A stretch of 64,000 nt of DNA from Conoideocrella luteorostrata (GCA_032433595.1 JASWJB010000016.1:124001-188000); one strand, 5' to 3'. Shown: positions 23,455 to 34,932, counted from the stretch's first letter. Notes: generated by a model not told the origin, from the sequence alone. A program made the numbers and translations.

Positions 23455-23846
23455 GTTGATGTGTCTGATATAATGAGCTGTGGTATTGATCCGTGTTGTA
23501 TGGTCGCGGCAGACAGCCTAGTAAATTTTGGCTCTTTTTACGGAGTACGGGAATGCTTTGCGCAGAATCAGTTATGGGACCACTAACACCAGCCAACGCC
23601 CCGCGGTAGCGCCGTCGTGTCACTGCAACCCTGTAGGACAAGGTTGGGAACGGAGTAACTAACTAGGCGGCTGCGGGACTGGACAGCTTGCGATAGCTTC
23701 AGACAACATCTAGCTACTCCTCCGACGCAAGCTTCCAACGATTCTTCTCGTTCTCTATCCCGCGCACAAACTCCGACTTTCACCCCATTCTAACAGAAGA
23801 GAGTCAAGAGCGAATCTCAGACGGAACGGTTGCTGACACGATAACC
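23455..23846. promoter_or_regulatory. Shared TGS1 / GRH1 upstream region
   Basis: 392 bp between two divergent starts. It contains TACGGAGTA at 23539-23547 and a variant at 23652-23659. No TATA box stands out. Any promoter elements must be here for both genes. Confidence 0.6.
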
Positions 23847-25006
23847 ATGTTTAACGCCCTCAATCGCTTCATGTCCCGTCTCGACGGCGACCAGCCCCAA
23901 CGACGCAACGAGCGAGGTTCCTTTGGCTTCCAGGTTCTCAGGAACACGAATCTCGAGCTGGCTATTGAGCCGTGGTTTGATTTTATTGTTGGAATAAATG
24001 GACGCCCAATTGTACGACGAGAACCGCCCAGATGAACATTCTTGCAGCGCCGCGATTTCTAACACAGTCGCTCTCTATAACAGGACGACCCCAATCCCGC
24101 TCTTTTTGCGCAGGAAGTTCGCAACTGTGCCGGTGGTACCGTGTCGCTCGGTCTGTGGAACGCAAAGGTATGCAAGGCAGCACCACGCAAGTAACTACGA
24201 GGTGTAACACGGGGGGGTAGTCTTTGCTGACGGTTTGTGATGGGCAGGGCCAACGGACACGAGAGATGCACGCCTCCTTGTCTGTGGACACATCATCCCT
24301 CGGCCTCACCCTCCAGTATTCTCCAATTGCTCTCGCTGCCAACGTCTGGCATGTACTGGACGTGGCGGGCAATTCTCCAGCCGATCAAGGCGGTCTCCTC
24401 CCATATAGTGACTACGTCTTGGGCAGCCCCGAAGGCTCATTACACGGCGAGGACGCCTTGGGCGAGCTGGTGGAGGACCACATCGGCCGACCGCTACGGT
24501 TGTTTGTCTACAACAATGAGTACGACGTGACGAGGGAGGTGACCATACACCCCAGCCGGGATTGGGGTGGCTCAGGAGCTCTGGGGTGTGTCTTGGGCTG
24601 CGGCGCGCTGCACCGCTTGCCCCCGCCGCTGAGCGAGCCCGTCAATGACCCGGGGGAAACCATGTTCGACGGAGCGGTTAATGAGAAGACTGAGCAGATG
24701 CCCCCATTTGTGCCTACGAACGCTTCAGCAGTGACGGTGCCGCCGGCGGGAGGCGAGTATCTAGTGCCAGCCCAGATGGTTGGAGCGGATCCCCAGAACG
24801 CTCCGCCGCGGTCTGCGGCGAAGAAGAAGGATAGGCAGCACGGAGCTAAAAACGACTTTATGGATGACTACTTCAAGGAGCAGGAGAAGAAGAGCAGAGA
24901 CGCAGACAACGCACCGTCAAGCAAGGGATCAGGGATGCCGCCTCCACCAAAGTCAGGCAATCCTCCAAAGGCTGAAGCAAGCACGGACGAGAAAGCCGGA
25001 GAGTAG
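23847..25006 (+). CDS. GRH1: GRASP-family Golgi/ER-exit protein Grh1
   Basis: Three exons (23847-24011, 24084-24167, 24248-25006) join in phase 0 to 335 residues. Two GRASP PDZ-like domains occupy about residues 20-105 and 110-205: GSFGFQVL, EPWFDFIVGINGRPI and NCAGGTVSLGLWNAK in the first; LGLTLQYSP, VWHVLDVAGNSPADQGGL, SDYVLGSPEGSLHGED and the GALGCVLGCGALHRLP segment in the second. The C-terminus (from about 210) is Pro/Ser/Lys-rich and looks disordered. GRASPs tether membranes at ER exit sites and the early Golgi and are needed for unconventional secretion. As in yeast, Met is followed by Phe, not Gly, so N-myristoylation is not expected; membrane binding may use N-terminal acetylation or an amphipathic helix (family knowledge). 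Confidence 0.95.
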
Positions 25007-25274
25007 GGGGCTGTGTGACGAGATAAAACGAGATAGATACGGCGTATGGATGATTCCCCAAGTTGAGACCAGAAACTTGGGAAAAAAAAAGGTCTCTTCT
25101 TTTACTTGACTCGAGTCCCGCTATATCTGGACCCTGTGCAACTTTATGACGAGCTGCAATTGCGATATTGTACATTTTTTAGCTTTTATAGAAAATTTGT
25201 GTGACCATCCTTCCTCGCCATTCCTTTACTCTACATTGCTCAGTGAGTAGTCTCCGCCGCTCCGCCTAAGCGCT

Positions 25275-25989
25275 TTAATTGATGAAGTTGACGCAGAAAA
25301 AATGCAGGATGAGGCTGCAGACGACGAAATCGGCAAAAGCCCTGTAAAACAAGAATTGTCAGCATCGCTAGCTACGTCGCATCCATCTGCATAGGAATGG
25401 ATAGAATCTCGATGTACCTCTCGGGAGAAACAGATGGGAAATCGCTCTTGTTCGCAGCAGTCGTCTGTATTCGCAGTGAGACTGAATACCATGTCAGTAA
25501 CTATGAAACCCAAAAGGGTAAACATAAAAAAAAAAAAAAAAAGAGCCAAAACGAACCCGTCAAGACGAATTGGCCGACCGTAGCGCAGAACCCCGAAAGA
25601 AAAGCATTGAACGGCTATGGCACGCCGCAAAGTTAGTCAAGAATCATCAATGCCAAAACTCTCGTGTCGTGGGGAGAGGGGGAAGACAGCAAGCATACGT
25701 AGTTGCCCGCAAGGACGCAATACAAGAACTGTAACCCTCCGACGAGGACCAAAAAGGAGAGAAACACGTCAATGAGCTTGGTGCGCTGAGGTGTCTCCTT
25801 TGTGTAATACTGGTAAATGTTCATGAGGACATCGTCCCAGTTTGCCCGGTTGCCCTTGTTGGCTGGGCTTTTGACTGTTGAGGAGCTGGCGGGACCGGGA
25901 CTGCTCGTAGAGGCAGTCTCTTGGGCTGTGATGGTCGGAGCGGCCGTGGGCGTGGCAGTTCGGTCGCGGGCATTCTTCTTAGGAGCCAT
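25275..25989 (-). CDS. OST2: Oligosaccharyltransferase subunit Ost2 (DAD1)
   Basis: Four exons on the minus strand (25699-25989, 25557-25614, 25418-25481, 25275-25341) give 159 residues. The DAD1/Ost2 signature is clear: YYTKETPQRTKLIDVFLSFLVL, GGLQFLYCVLAGNYPFNAFLSGF, VGQFVLTVSLRIQT and NKSDFPSVSPERAFADF, ending in LHFFCVNFIN. Ost2 is an integral ER membrane subunit of the complex that transfers the Dol-PP glycan to Asn-X-Ser/Thr; three hydrophobic segments fit. An N-terminal Ser/Thr/Ala/Pro-rich cytosolic extension of about 47 residues precedes the conserved core, longer than in animal DAD1 (113 residues). Intron 2 uses a weak donor (GTTCGT) followed by a poly-T tract. It shares a 351-bp upstream region with the TMEM14 gene. 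Confidence 0.95.
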
Positions 25990-26340
25990 GTTGGGCGGGC
26001 TGTGCTTCCTTCCTGGTTGAATTGGCGGCACGGAAACGGTGGTTGTTATGGGGAGATCTGCTCGACGTCGCTGGGCGTTGTGAGTAGAGAGTCAAGTATG
26101 GACACGATAGCTCCAAGAAGCAGGGGGCGTTGTGATTGGCTGCCCAGCTTGAGTGAGAAAGTCGGGGGATGTACGGAGCAGGGACCCACTGATGGCGTCA
26201 ATTGTCCCGAGGTGGTTCGGCTGGATATATTATAGAGCCTCCATCCGTATACTCCGCGCGACGAATTCAATAAGTTCCTTAAACATTGTTCGTCACCAGG
26301 AAATTCGCTTGTTCAAGAATCAATCGATAGCCTTTCTAAA
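25990..26340. promoter_or_regulatory. Shared OST2 / TMEM14 promoter region
   Basis: 351 bp between two divergent starts. It contains a consensus CCAAT box at 26132-26142 and a variant of the dispersed element (TACGGAGCA, 26171-26179). Confidence 0.6.
26132..26142 (-). promoter_or_regulatory. CCAAT box (CAGCCAATCAC)
   Basis: Plus strand reads gtgattggctg; the minus strand is CAGCCAATCAC, which fits the extended CCAAT consensus bound by the HAP2/3/5 (NF-Y) complex. It is 143 bp upstream of OST2 and 199 bp upstream of the TMEM14 ATG. The identical 11-mer recurs at 46132-46142. Confidence 0.55.
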
Positions 26341-26831
26341 ATGGTACGCTGAATGCTGGTTGCATGGTCCCCGCTGCGAGCTCTCACGCTCCCAAGGCGC
26401 TGCTGACGCATTCATTATATCTGCAGCCTCAGCTCGACAGCTCTTCCTACGCGCTCGCCTTGCTCACTGCCGGCGGCGGCATCATGGGCTATGTGAAGAC
26501 GCGATCTGTGCCCTCAATCATTGCTGGCACTGCCGTAGGAGTTCTGTGTACGTCGTATCCCCTTCGCCCCGAAGTGGCGAAAGCTGCTTAGACAAGTCTA
26601 GAGAAGCATTCAGCAACTGACTGTACCATACGTATAGACGGACTCGGCGGCTATCGCATCCAAAACCGCCAGCCTTATGGCGTTGAGCTCAGTCTCTTGG
26701 CTTCGATTGTCCTCGGAGGATCGTCCATCCCGCGGGCTATCCGCCTCAGAAAGCCAGTCCCTGTGCTGCTCAGTGTTCTATCTGCTTTTGGTTTGGTCAC
26801 ATTCGGAAAGGCCTATCAGCAGAAGCTGTAG
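26341..26831 (+). CDS. TMEM14-family membrane protein
   Basis: Three exons (26341-26343, 26427-26547, 26638-26831) give 105 residues. The coding part of exon 1 is only the ATG, followed at once by a GTACGC donor. The protein reads SYALALLTAGGGIMGYVKT, SVPSIIAGTAVGVLYGLGGYRI, GVELSLLASIVLGGSSIPRAIRLRKPVP and ends in SAFGLVTFGKAYQQKL, which matches the TMEM14/UPF0136 family of small proteins with three or four membrane segments. Animal TMEM14C is a mitochondrial inner-membrane protein tied to haem synthesis; other members have ill-defined roles, so the function here is open. The exon 2/3 join restores VGVLYGLGGYR, supporting the splice sites. Divergent from OST2, convergent with CMC2. Confidence 0.92.
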
Positions 26832-27136
26832 ATAGATATGGACCACTGCCAGCTCTGTACACATGAAACTATTGAATTCGATGAAAATATAATCTCGGCT
26901 CAATCACTGTCCTCCAATTGGAAAATTTGTTGTCGTATCGCATTAACAATGTCCTGTACAAATGTTGTTCCAATCATAAACACCTCACAATGGCTCGCTA
27001 GTTTTCTGCCGATGCCAGCCTCTCTCTCAACGTGTATTCTTAAAAGATCTTTTCCCCCCGATGTACATCGTTCAAGATCAATCGTGGATTGCACATGTCA
27101 TGTTTCATCGCCAGCGCATCAAGCCATCATGCCATT
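26832..27136. other. Convergent intergenic
   Basis: 305 bp between the 3' ends of the TMEM14 gene and CMC2. No coding signal seen; it likely contains both 3' UTRs. Confidence 0.6.
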
Positions 27137-27481
27137 TTAGAGTCCCAGCGCCTTCTGCTCCTCCTTGATCCTGTCTCGCTTCGCCCTTGCCGCCTGTCGG
27201 TTATCTGCCTGCAGCTTTCCGCGTTCGACCCGTAGGCACTGGTTGACCTTTTCTTTAATGTCGTTGCAGCCCCCCGTGGCTTTGTGCATGAAGCCCTTGT
27301 TGTGGCAGTCCTCGAGGGCAGCGATGATTTCTTCGCACGCTGAAGTGTCCGGCCCCCGCTTGTTAGTTTTCTGTACGACGGCTCGCGCAAGCCCGCGCGA
27401 GATAATGGAGAATGGAGAGACAGACTTGGGAAGTCGGGAGATCATACCTAGCGCATTTTTGGTATGCAGATGAGGGTGCAT
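27137..27481 (-). CDS. CMC2: COX assembly mitochondrial protein 2 (Cmc2), twin CX9C
   Basis: Two exons on the minus strand (27448-27481, 27137-27339) give 78 residues: [20 protein letters not shown] and onward. Both CX9C motifs are present, [11 protein letters not shown] and [11 protein letters not shown], followed by a basic helical tail. Cmc2 is a small intermembrane-space protein, imported through Mia40 disulfide relay, and needed for cytochrome c oxidase assembly; the N-terminal MHP start is typical. The 108-nt intron is a multiple of three and has no stop, so an unspliced product would carry 36 extra, basic residues between the N-terminus and the first Cys. The next gene, GIM4, is divergent 330 bp away. 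Confidence 0.93.
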   Translation of the reverse strand: MHPHLHTKNALGMISRLPKSVSPFSIISRGLARAVVQKTNKRGPDTSACEEIIAALEDCHNKGFMHKATGGCNDIKEKVNQCLRVERGKLQADNRQAARAKRDRIKEEQKALGL

Positions 27482-27811
27482 CTTGGCTTGTGATGGGTAG
27501 GAATTAACTGAGCAGATCGATTGCTGCTTGACTCGACTGTTTCCGCCGGTAGGCAAGGCTAGCGACCTTCTGATTTGGAGACTTTTCGAGGGCAGCCAAC
27601 CACAGTGCTTAGATGGGGCTTGCTGTGGGCTCGTGGCTCCCGCACCGCCGCCTGTAGGCATTGATTGACACTTTGCCTGGCCCAAAGTGGGATGTGTCTG
27701 GCCAGTATTGAAATCTCCAGTCGTGCATCGTCACCCACGACTTTCTCTAGCTGAGAAACTGATTGCGAATATATATACTCTACATCAGGACTGTCCTGGT
27801 CCAAAGACATC
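27482..27811. promoter_or_regulatory. Shared CMC2 / GIM4 promoter region
   Basis: 330 bp between divergent starts of two small housekeeping genes. I see no clear TATA or CCAAT box. A minus-strand frame runs through from CMC2 but is not conserved-looking upstream of its Met at 27481. Confidence 0.55.
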
Positions 27812-28606
27812 ATGTCTGCGCAAACGGCCGCCGCCGCACAGGCACCAGGCAAGAAGCAGCAAGGTATGTGCTTCATCCTCTTCGGCCCTCCTATTTCGAA
27901 TTTCGGATTTCACATTTCACATTTCGCCTTGCTAATGTCCACCGCCCAGACCTTCAAAACACTTACTCAACCTACAAGAATACTCTGCAGCAAATAGCTC
28001 AAAAAATCGGAGATATTGAGCAAGAAGCAGAAGAGCACAAGTAAGGCACCATCCTAATAGCGTACAATTTGGGCCTCATCGCCTCGTTGAGATGAGATGA
28101 GACGACCGCCTTGGCCTTATCGAGGTTCTCTTAACAAACCTCACCCTCCCGGTTCTTCCGTCATCAACATGTGCCTAGTCATATCTATTTTCCCCACCTC
28201 ACCGCATTCGGCATACCTCTCACCACTTGCAAGACATGCTTGTTACTAATTAACCGCAAAAAAACAACAGATTAGTTTTGGAAACCTTGGAGCCTTTGTC
28301 TGAGGATAGGAAGTGTTTCCGACTCATCAATGGCGTTTTGGTAGAGAGGACGGTCAAGGACGTAGTTCCTGCACTGAAGACAAATCAGGATGGGTTGAAG
28401 AAGGTCTTGGATGATTTGGTGAAGCAGTACAAGACGAAACAGGATGACCTTGATAAGTGGAAGGTTGGTGATGGCCCCCAATTTTCAAGCACCCTCTTTT
28501 TTTTTCCTGTTTTCTGTTTCCAGAGTTCTGTCTTTTTTTTCAGTCGTTTGCTATGGGCTAACTGTAACTACAGAAGAAGAACAATGTGCAAGTAGTGCAG
28601 CAATAA
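27812..28606 (+). CDS. GIM4: Prefoldin subunit 2 (Gim4)
   Basis: Four exons (27812-27863, 27950-28040, 28271-28463, 28574-28606) join to 122 residues. The beta-type prefoldin pattern is clear: an N-terminal helix NTYSTYKNTLQQIAQKIGDI, the strand region KLVLETLEPLSEDRKCFRLI, NGVLVERTVKDVVPALKT, and a second helix LKKVLDDLVKQYKTKQDDLD ending in KWKKKNNVQVVQQ. Prefoldin is a cytosolic hexamer that hands unfolded actin and tubulin to the TRiC chaperonin. The last exon is only 33 nt and encodes the conserved tail, and its acceptor is preceded by a T-rich tract. Intron 2 (230 nt) is the longest here. N-terminal Ala/Gln-rich residues 2-17 are not conserved in length. Confidence 0.95.
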
Positions 28607-31600
28607 GAAGAATGAAAAGAAGAAAAAAGATCTATGTCTGCCGTGAATTACGTTGCGTCTGTTTGATCATAAATAACACCGAAATACTTAAGTTTTCTTC
28701 CGTCATAATTTGTCGTGCCAGCGAATTGACATTTCACACGATGATGTACGGAGTAGAAACTGTCGATTTGTGTCAGCTGGTTATCGGGCCAGGTCTTTGG
28801 GATTGGGTTATCGCAGCATCTCATCGACAAAATCATCGACACAGGGGGCGTCCACCCTGGCTTGCATCAGAAGAACGAACACATTGTGGCTGCGTATCGT
28901 GCTCAAGGCGTGACCGGGACCTGCAAGTACTTTCCCCGGCATGATGCGCTGCCAAGTTGCAGAGTTGCAGAGTTGCAACCAATTGAGTAAATTAGTCTGG
29001 GTTGGTGATGGGGTTTGGATGCCCAACCACCCCCTTCTCCAATCTCAGCCAATATCACCAAGGTCAAGCAGTATCTATGCTTCACAGCATGAAAACCACG
29101 TTTTTTACCCGACCAGTTCCTTAGGATCGTTAAGTCGATGGCAAGGATATATCACATTAAATTACACCAAAAACATAAAAAATCAAACCATTCGCATCGT
29201 TCCGTTTGGCCAAGTAAGTTATGAGAACGTCAACACCATCCCAAAGCCATGCATTCTTGGGACCCAAGTATTCCGCATACCCATCTTAACTGTCATCAAC
29301 ACACCCTCAATGTTTGTCATTGCTGGCAATGCCACGTCATTGGCAATGAAGTGTTGACGGATGTTTACATCTTGTGTGTTGGTTTGAAAGAGTGGTATTT
29401 TTCGGCTGGTTGATGCACCATCCCTGGTCATGCCGCTTAGCGGGGACTAGATGGGCATAATCGGACAGAGCATGCTTGTGCAGCTTGTAGGCCAAGCGGC
29501 CCAGGAACACTCTCAGATTATCGTATTACAAGTGTACTCCGTATTGTATGTAATCTGTGCTACCCCTCCCCTGTCCGACGTCAAGGGGCCTCGCTGAATG
29601 AACTCCAAAAAAAAAAGGCAGTATAAGCTGCATGTCTTGAGTGCCATCGAGATATTTCCTTCACCCAGTGCAATAAGTGGTGGTGTGCGGAGTACGGTGT
29701 ACGCATGGGGCATCCCGGCCAGCCACTTGGTAGTTCTGGAAGCGGTAGTTCGTTCCGTTGATTCGGTGAAGAGGAGTGGCTGGCCGCCTCAAATGACCGT
29801 TCTTGCTGTTGCTCCGCGTTGTACGGAGTATACCAAATCTGTTTGGCGATGAATCACGCCCAGGGCATTAATGCCTCAGACAATAGCGTGCGAGAAACAA
29901 GCAGTCATGTCGCGACGAGCGCAGCAGAGGCATGGATTGCGCAAGGAGGAAATGCTGTCTCCACGGACAGCCCAGCTGTCAATAACAGGACTCAATGTAT
30001 GTCCATCCGTCCGCCCTGGTTCTCGGACGAGGTCACAACGTGGGAAATATCGTCTTTTGGGGCTGTTGTGTCATGATTATCCGGCTAGCTGCAAGCCATG
30101 GGCTTTAAATGCCCAACTTCTCCGCTGTTTACTCGTGTTGGAAAGATACCAAGCAAATGGCTTCCAAAGCATGAACTCCGTAACTGCGACTAAGCGGACC
30201 GCGAAAAGCAAGAAGGAGATTGGGGTCCCATGCATGTCGCCGCCGAAGCTGACCTGTACACGCATGCCTCTTTCTGCAGCAGCAAGCCGTGGCATGGGTT
30301 GAACAGCTACCGCGCATGATAGGCACATATCGTGGAACCTAACATATTCTGCAGTCGCATACGGAGTACGGAGTAGCTAGTATGGCTACAAAATGCTGCC
30401 CAACCATTGGGTGTATTGGCGATTTGCATCGTGAGACGGCTGCAGAACGGGCCTCTGCGCCTGCATTTCAGGCAGCGGTTCCTGGACGGGCCCGGAGGAC
30501 TGGGCATTTACTGATTGGCAGCCTTCTTTCGTCTCTTCATTGAACAGCCGTACGTTAGCCTGCTACCCATCGAGATGATACAGTTCGAGAATTTGAGTGG
30601 CTTTGTGATTGAAGATATTTGTAACAGTGTCAGGCAAAGCGAGCCGAGATTCATGCAATGGTTTTGCGTCGAATTGACGGTGGGCGGCGGGAGGGGGTGT
30701 CGATGTAGAATGAAGGGCCGAACTGCTCTCTCTGTCACCATGACCGCTCTGTTCGTAAATTTCGTTCCCATGGAACTAAAACCCTTGTTGGTTTGGAACG
30801 TATGTGCATGGTTTGAGGCACACCGCTATTGTGTGTCATTTGAACACCTCGTCGTTCTTCCAAGTCTTCTTACCAACAGATGAGAGGACTTTGAGATGGA
30901 GATGGCTAGGGAACGAGAATTATGGACCTGGCTCGATCGCGATGCAGCATTGAAGTGAAGGAGGTTGATATGGTCAAGTCATTCCCAAAGGCAATGGTGG
31001 ACTGTCATAAAATTTGGGACGCCGGGAGATAGATTATGTATAAGACGCGGGAGAGAGTTATAATTGTACGAAGGTGCCTGGGGAGGCAATGGGACGGGCA
31101 GTACATGATATATTGTATTGTACATTAGGCGTTCCCGGACAACAGACAACAAGACAATGCCAGGTCATGTTGGCATGCAGGCTCCTTGCAAATCATTGCT
31201 TATTAGTCCCGCCGTAATGTGCATCTGGTAAGTGCCAGTCTTGTTGTTCTTCCCTTGCTCCTGCCACTGTCTGTATCAAGAACATTGCTCCACCGTTACA
31301 TGCTGCAATAAGAAGTGCCAGCCAGCCAGGTCCGCCAGACTTGCGATGTGCGCTAGGCTCCTTTAGCTCCTGCAGCCGCCGCGGACCACCAGACTCGTTC
31401 AATCAGCGGTCCCAACACGGGAGGGAGCTTCCTACGCGTTAGCTACCTTGACTGGTACCTAGGAGCCAATTGGTGCTGGGCAGCTACCCAGCAACCACTC
31501 AAGTACTCACTCCGTACTTCGTACTTTCGTATGGCTAATACGGCCGCCATCGGGTTTCCAGACGCAGCACCAGCCGCTCGCTGGCCCGGCCCACCTCCTG

Positions 31601-32585
31601 GAGTCTGCGGTTCTGGTCTCTCGATGTACGGAGCAGTTGTAGTTGCAATGTTGACCGCACCTTGGTTTCTTAGCCTCGTCAGCCTTCTTCCCTCTTGCAA
31701 ATAACCCCACGCCTGCCCGTGGCCCACCAATGTAATTGTTGCGACCATCCATCACGGAACGACGCCGATTCCCTCGTTTGATAACCAACTCAATCCATTG
31801 CGCTGGCTTTGTCCTTGACCCTAGAGCATCCGGTGAGTAGACCTGTTCTTATTATTCTCGCTCCTGCCTTGTCTCTATTATTTTCGGTGCTCGGGACACG
31901 ACCTGCAGCGGCGGCACCGCGGGCTTGACAGACATACATTGCGCCTCGTGTAACACGCATCGCGGCGCAACTTGTGTCGTCGCGCGCATCCAAGCTTATT
32001 AGCTGTCGCCCGGCCGCTCGCCCAACATGGCTGCAAAGCTGCAAAGCCGCAAGGCCGCAAAGCCGCAAAGCCGCAAAGTTGCCATCCGTCCAATACTGTA
32101 TTGCACTGTACAGCACAATAGACATGCAATCATCCTCCCCCTGCTCTGCGCACACCCCTTTCAAAACAAGCCCTTTATCGGACCGGAAGGTCGTCGACTC
32201 GCTCGCTGTGTCGTGGACCCCAATCTGTCCGTCTGTTACTGGCTTCGCGCACGCTTGCATTCCCACCCCTCCCTCAGTGTGCCGTTGTCTCCCAACCCAC
32301 CAGGAATTATACAAGACACTCCCAAGCGCAGTCGTCATAACCCCATTATCTCTTCACCCTAGGCAGGAGCGCGACAACAGCCATATGCGACCGCAATTGT
32401 CCGGTCAAACGTCACCATTGACGCATCTCGTGCAGCTAACCAAGCAAGATCAGCCCCAGACTACCCGAACGGCGCTCTCTGCCCTACGTCGACCTGGCCA
32501 GGGGGACACATCATCTTCCAGACCCATCGGTACCAACCCGAACACCTTTTACACAAACGCTAGCACCCGCTGCAGGTAGCCAAAT
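28607..32585. other. 4-kb spacer upstream of HAP3
   Basis: No protein family recognised. It contains exact TACGGAGTA/TACTCCGTA copies at 28747, 29535, 29822, 30360 and 30367 (the last two overlapping in tandem) and a 9-bp GCAAAGCCG repeat at 32032-32080. Several frames of 120-200 codons (for example 30515-30883 plus, 31790-32338 minus, 31974-32579 plus) look compositional. Part of the right end may be a long HAP3 5' leader. Confidence 0.55.
32032..32080. repeat. GCAAAGCCG tandem repeat
   Basis: About five and a half copies of a 9-bp unit (tgcaaagct, gcaaagccg, gcaaggccg) some 500 bp before the HAP3 start. It makes a spurious frame read as repeated basic peptide. Confidence 0.8.
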
Positions 32586-33611
32586 ATGTCGGACTCCCCC
32601 CAATCTCCTCCAAAGGATGTCGACCAAGGTGCACAGTCGCCAGACGACGAAGGACAAATGAATGACAATCAAGACCCACACTCGGCTGGCGGCGCCGCTG
32701 GTTATGAGTTTGAAGTTAAAGAGCAGGATAGATGGTTACCTATAGCCAATGGTAAGTCTTGGGTCGAAGTGCTTCTCATCGAGAACAGTTGTGCGATTAT
32801 ATCATTTTGGCCGCTGTCAGCTTGCTTGCTTCCCCCTTTTCCCCCTCTCTCTCACAAATTACCTTGACAATTTACAATTTGATCTTTCATGTCTCAAGAC
32901 TCGCCTCTGGGTCCGTCTGGGACGAGTCGTGCATCTAAATCAGATACCGTCGATGAACTTGATGCTAACATCCGAAACTTTGCTCCAGTTGCAAGGATTA
33001 TGAAGAACGCCTTACCAGACAATGCGAAGATTGCCAAGGAAGCCAAGGAGTGTATGCAAGAGTGTGTCAGTGAATTCATATCCTTCATCACTAGCGAAGG
33101 TACGTTGAGCGGCGTCATATTCTCTGCACCTTAAACGCGGCCGACTAGGACAACCCCGTTTCAAACTGAACACCTTGCCCTTCTGACTCGAACTTGATAC
33201 TTTTTGTTAGCTTCTGAAAAATGCCAGCAAGAGAAAAGAAAGACTGTCAACGGTGAAGATATTCTCTTTGCAATGACCTCACTTGGATTTGAGAACTATG
33301 CGGAAGCTTTGAAAGTTTATCTTTCAAAATATCGCGAGGTATGTCGCCAGTCCTTAATGGTTCACTGCTCACTGAGCCAAGACGTGGAGTAGGTGCTGAC
33401 CACCTCACAGCAACAGAACCAGACCAATAGGGAACGCGTCATGGAGAACACTTGGGGTAGCTCTATCATGCCCGGCGAGAAGGGCGAAGGGTCGGCTAGC
33501 ACAGAGTTTGCCACTGGCGAAGCCTCAACTGCCGCTGAAGGTGGTACCGATCCTAACTACATGTATGGCCAGCACACCGGCCATAATGGTGCTGCTGGGG
33601 ACGGCTTTTAA
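32586..33611 (+). CDS. HAP3: CCAAT-binding factor subunit HapC/Hap3 (NF-YB)
   Basis: Four exons (32586-32751, 32989-33099, 33211-33338, 33411-33611) give 201 residues. The histone-fold core is essentially invariant: [60 protein letters not shown] and [20 protein letters not shown] followed by YLSKYRE. It dimerises with NF-YC and, with NF-YA, binds CCAAT boxes. In fungi the complex also recruits HapX/Hap4 for iron and respiration control. The N-terminus (1-45) is acidic and Pro/Ser-rich; the C-terminus after 135 is Gly/Glu-rich. The last 100 nt of intron 1 stay open in frame with exon 2 from an ATG at 32889, so a downstream start could give a protein lacking DRWLPIAN. The spliced form given here is the conserved one. 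Confidence 0.96.
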
Positions 33612-34932
33612 ACTTCGCTACTTTCCTTTCGACCGAGGTTGCCTATGCTATGACGGATGCCAGGGACACCATACCACGAATCTCAAAGCTTCCTCTGTCT
33701 GAATACTACAGACATTTTGGGAACAAAAAAGAACAAAAATTGCACACAGCGGTTACAACCCACCCTTCAAAAATGGTATTATACTTGTTGCTTTGGATTA
33801 TTTCTTTATGTTGCTGCTGATAGGTACATGTAATACTATGGGCGGCGCCAAGTGGTGTGGACGAATTGATTTGGGAAAAAGGAACCTGGAACAAAAGGCA
33901 GAGCTTGCTGCTTAGTTACTCAAGGATGTTTGAAAGATCTCCCCCTCCCAATAACAGCCAGATGTCTTGTTCTATGGATGGAAATGGGCTTCTCGATGAT
34001 AGATTTTCTGGCTCTCATTTTAAGCTGGCGGGGCTACTTCGAAGCAGGAGTCGGTTTGTGGATTTATGCGAAAGGCTTCAACAGATACAGTGGACAGGCC
34101 CAGACAGAGCCTGCCAACATGATACGATCCGAGTACAGATCAAAATCTTAAATACGTAGTGTTTTTTTCCTCATCGCAATAGATGTTCGGAATACGAAGA
34201 GGGAACGGAGTTACATCCACAGAAGAGTCTAGATGGACGGACAGGAAAAACTGAAGTCATTTGCTTGCCTAGCTACTTAGTTGGTGTCAGAACACCAGCG
34301 TTTCCCAAAAAATACCATGCAGTTTACAGAAGACGACTAAGCGAGCGTTGGTCTGTCCTGATGCACGAACCATTCTAGTTTGATACTGGAGCCGAAGGGA
34401 TATTACCTACGCATTTCAAGGTGCCATGGATGCATATTCATAATCAATGAAACCAGGACGGGACAGCCATGTTTCATTAATACGTTCTTGCCAAACATAT
34501 GAGAAGGAGAATAAAACATATAACTTTTGTCTCCCACTTCATCCAGCTCATCTAATATTTGTGGGTCAGGAAATCAAAATGGTTGGAAGGCACGTGTGAA
34601 GCCCCACTCTTCTCTCTGAAAATCCTCCACCGCCTTGAGAAAATGTGCCAGACCCCTACATCATTGTCTTCACCTTCTCCGCATTTAAAATTTATCTATC
34701 GCAGCGGAATCATTCCCACATTCTTGTCCGTGATTTCATTCTTCAATATTGCGGCAAAACTGGCGACCTTGAATTTTTTCCAATCCCTGGATGTATTGTT
34801 ACGTTCCATTTATTTTTGCCATGACCCCGAATAAGCAACCATAGAGATCCCCGGTGTGACCACAGAAACACATCCGCAGTTTGTCTGCCTGAATCCTGAA
34901 AGAGCTCGTCGAATTAAGCCATCACCATTTTG
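33612..34932. other. Intergenic, no gene seen
   Basis: 1.3 kb between tandem HAP3 and RRN3. Rather AT-rich in the middle; frames of up to 100 codons (33857-34159, 34559-34834 plus) do not look conserved. Confidence 0.55.

Noticed and set aside
28444..28944. 166-codon plus-strand frame downstream of GIM4
   Set aside because: It starts inside the last coding exons of GIM4 in another frame and contains a TACGGAGTA element.
29219..29431. 70-codon minus-strand frame with protein-like composition
   Set aside because: Too short, without a motif or plausible partner exon.
31790..32338. 182-codon minus-strand frame upstream of HAP3, and the plus-strand frame 31974-32579
   Set aside because: No motif, overlaps the 9-bp GCAAAGCCG repeat, and the two frames compete.
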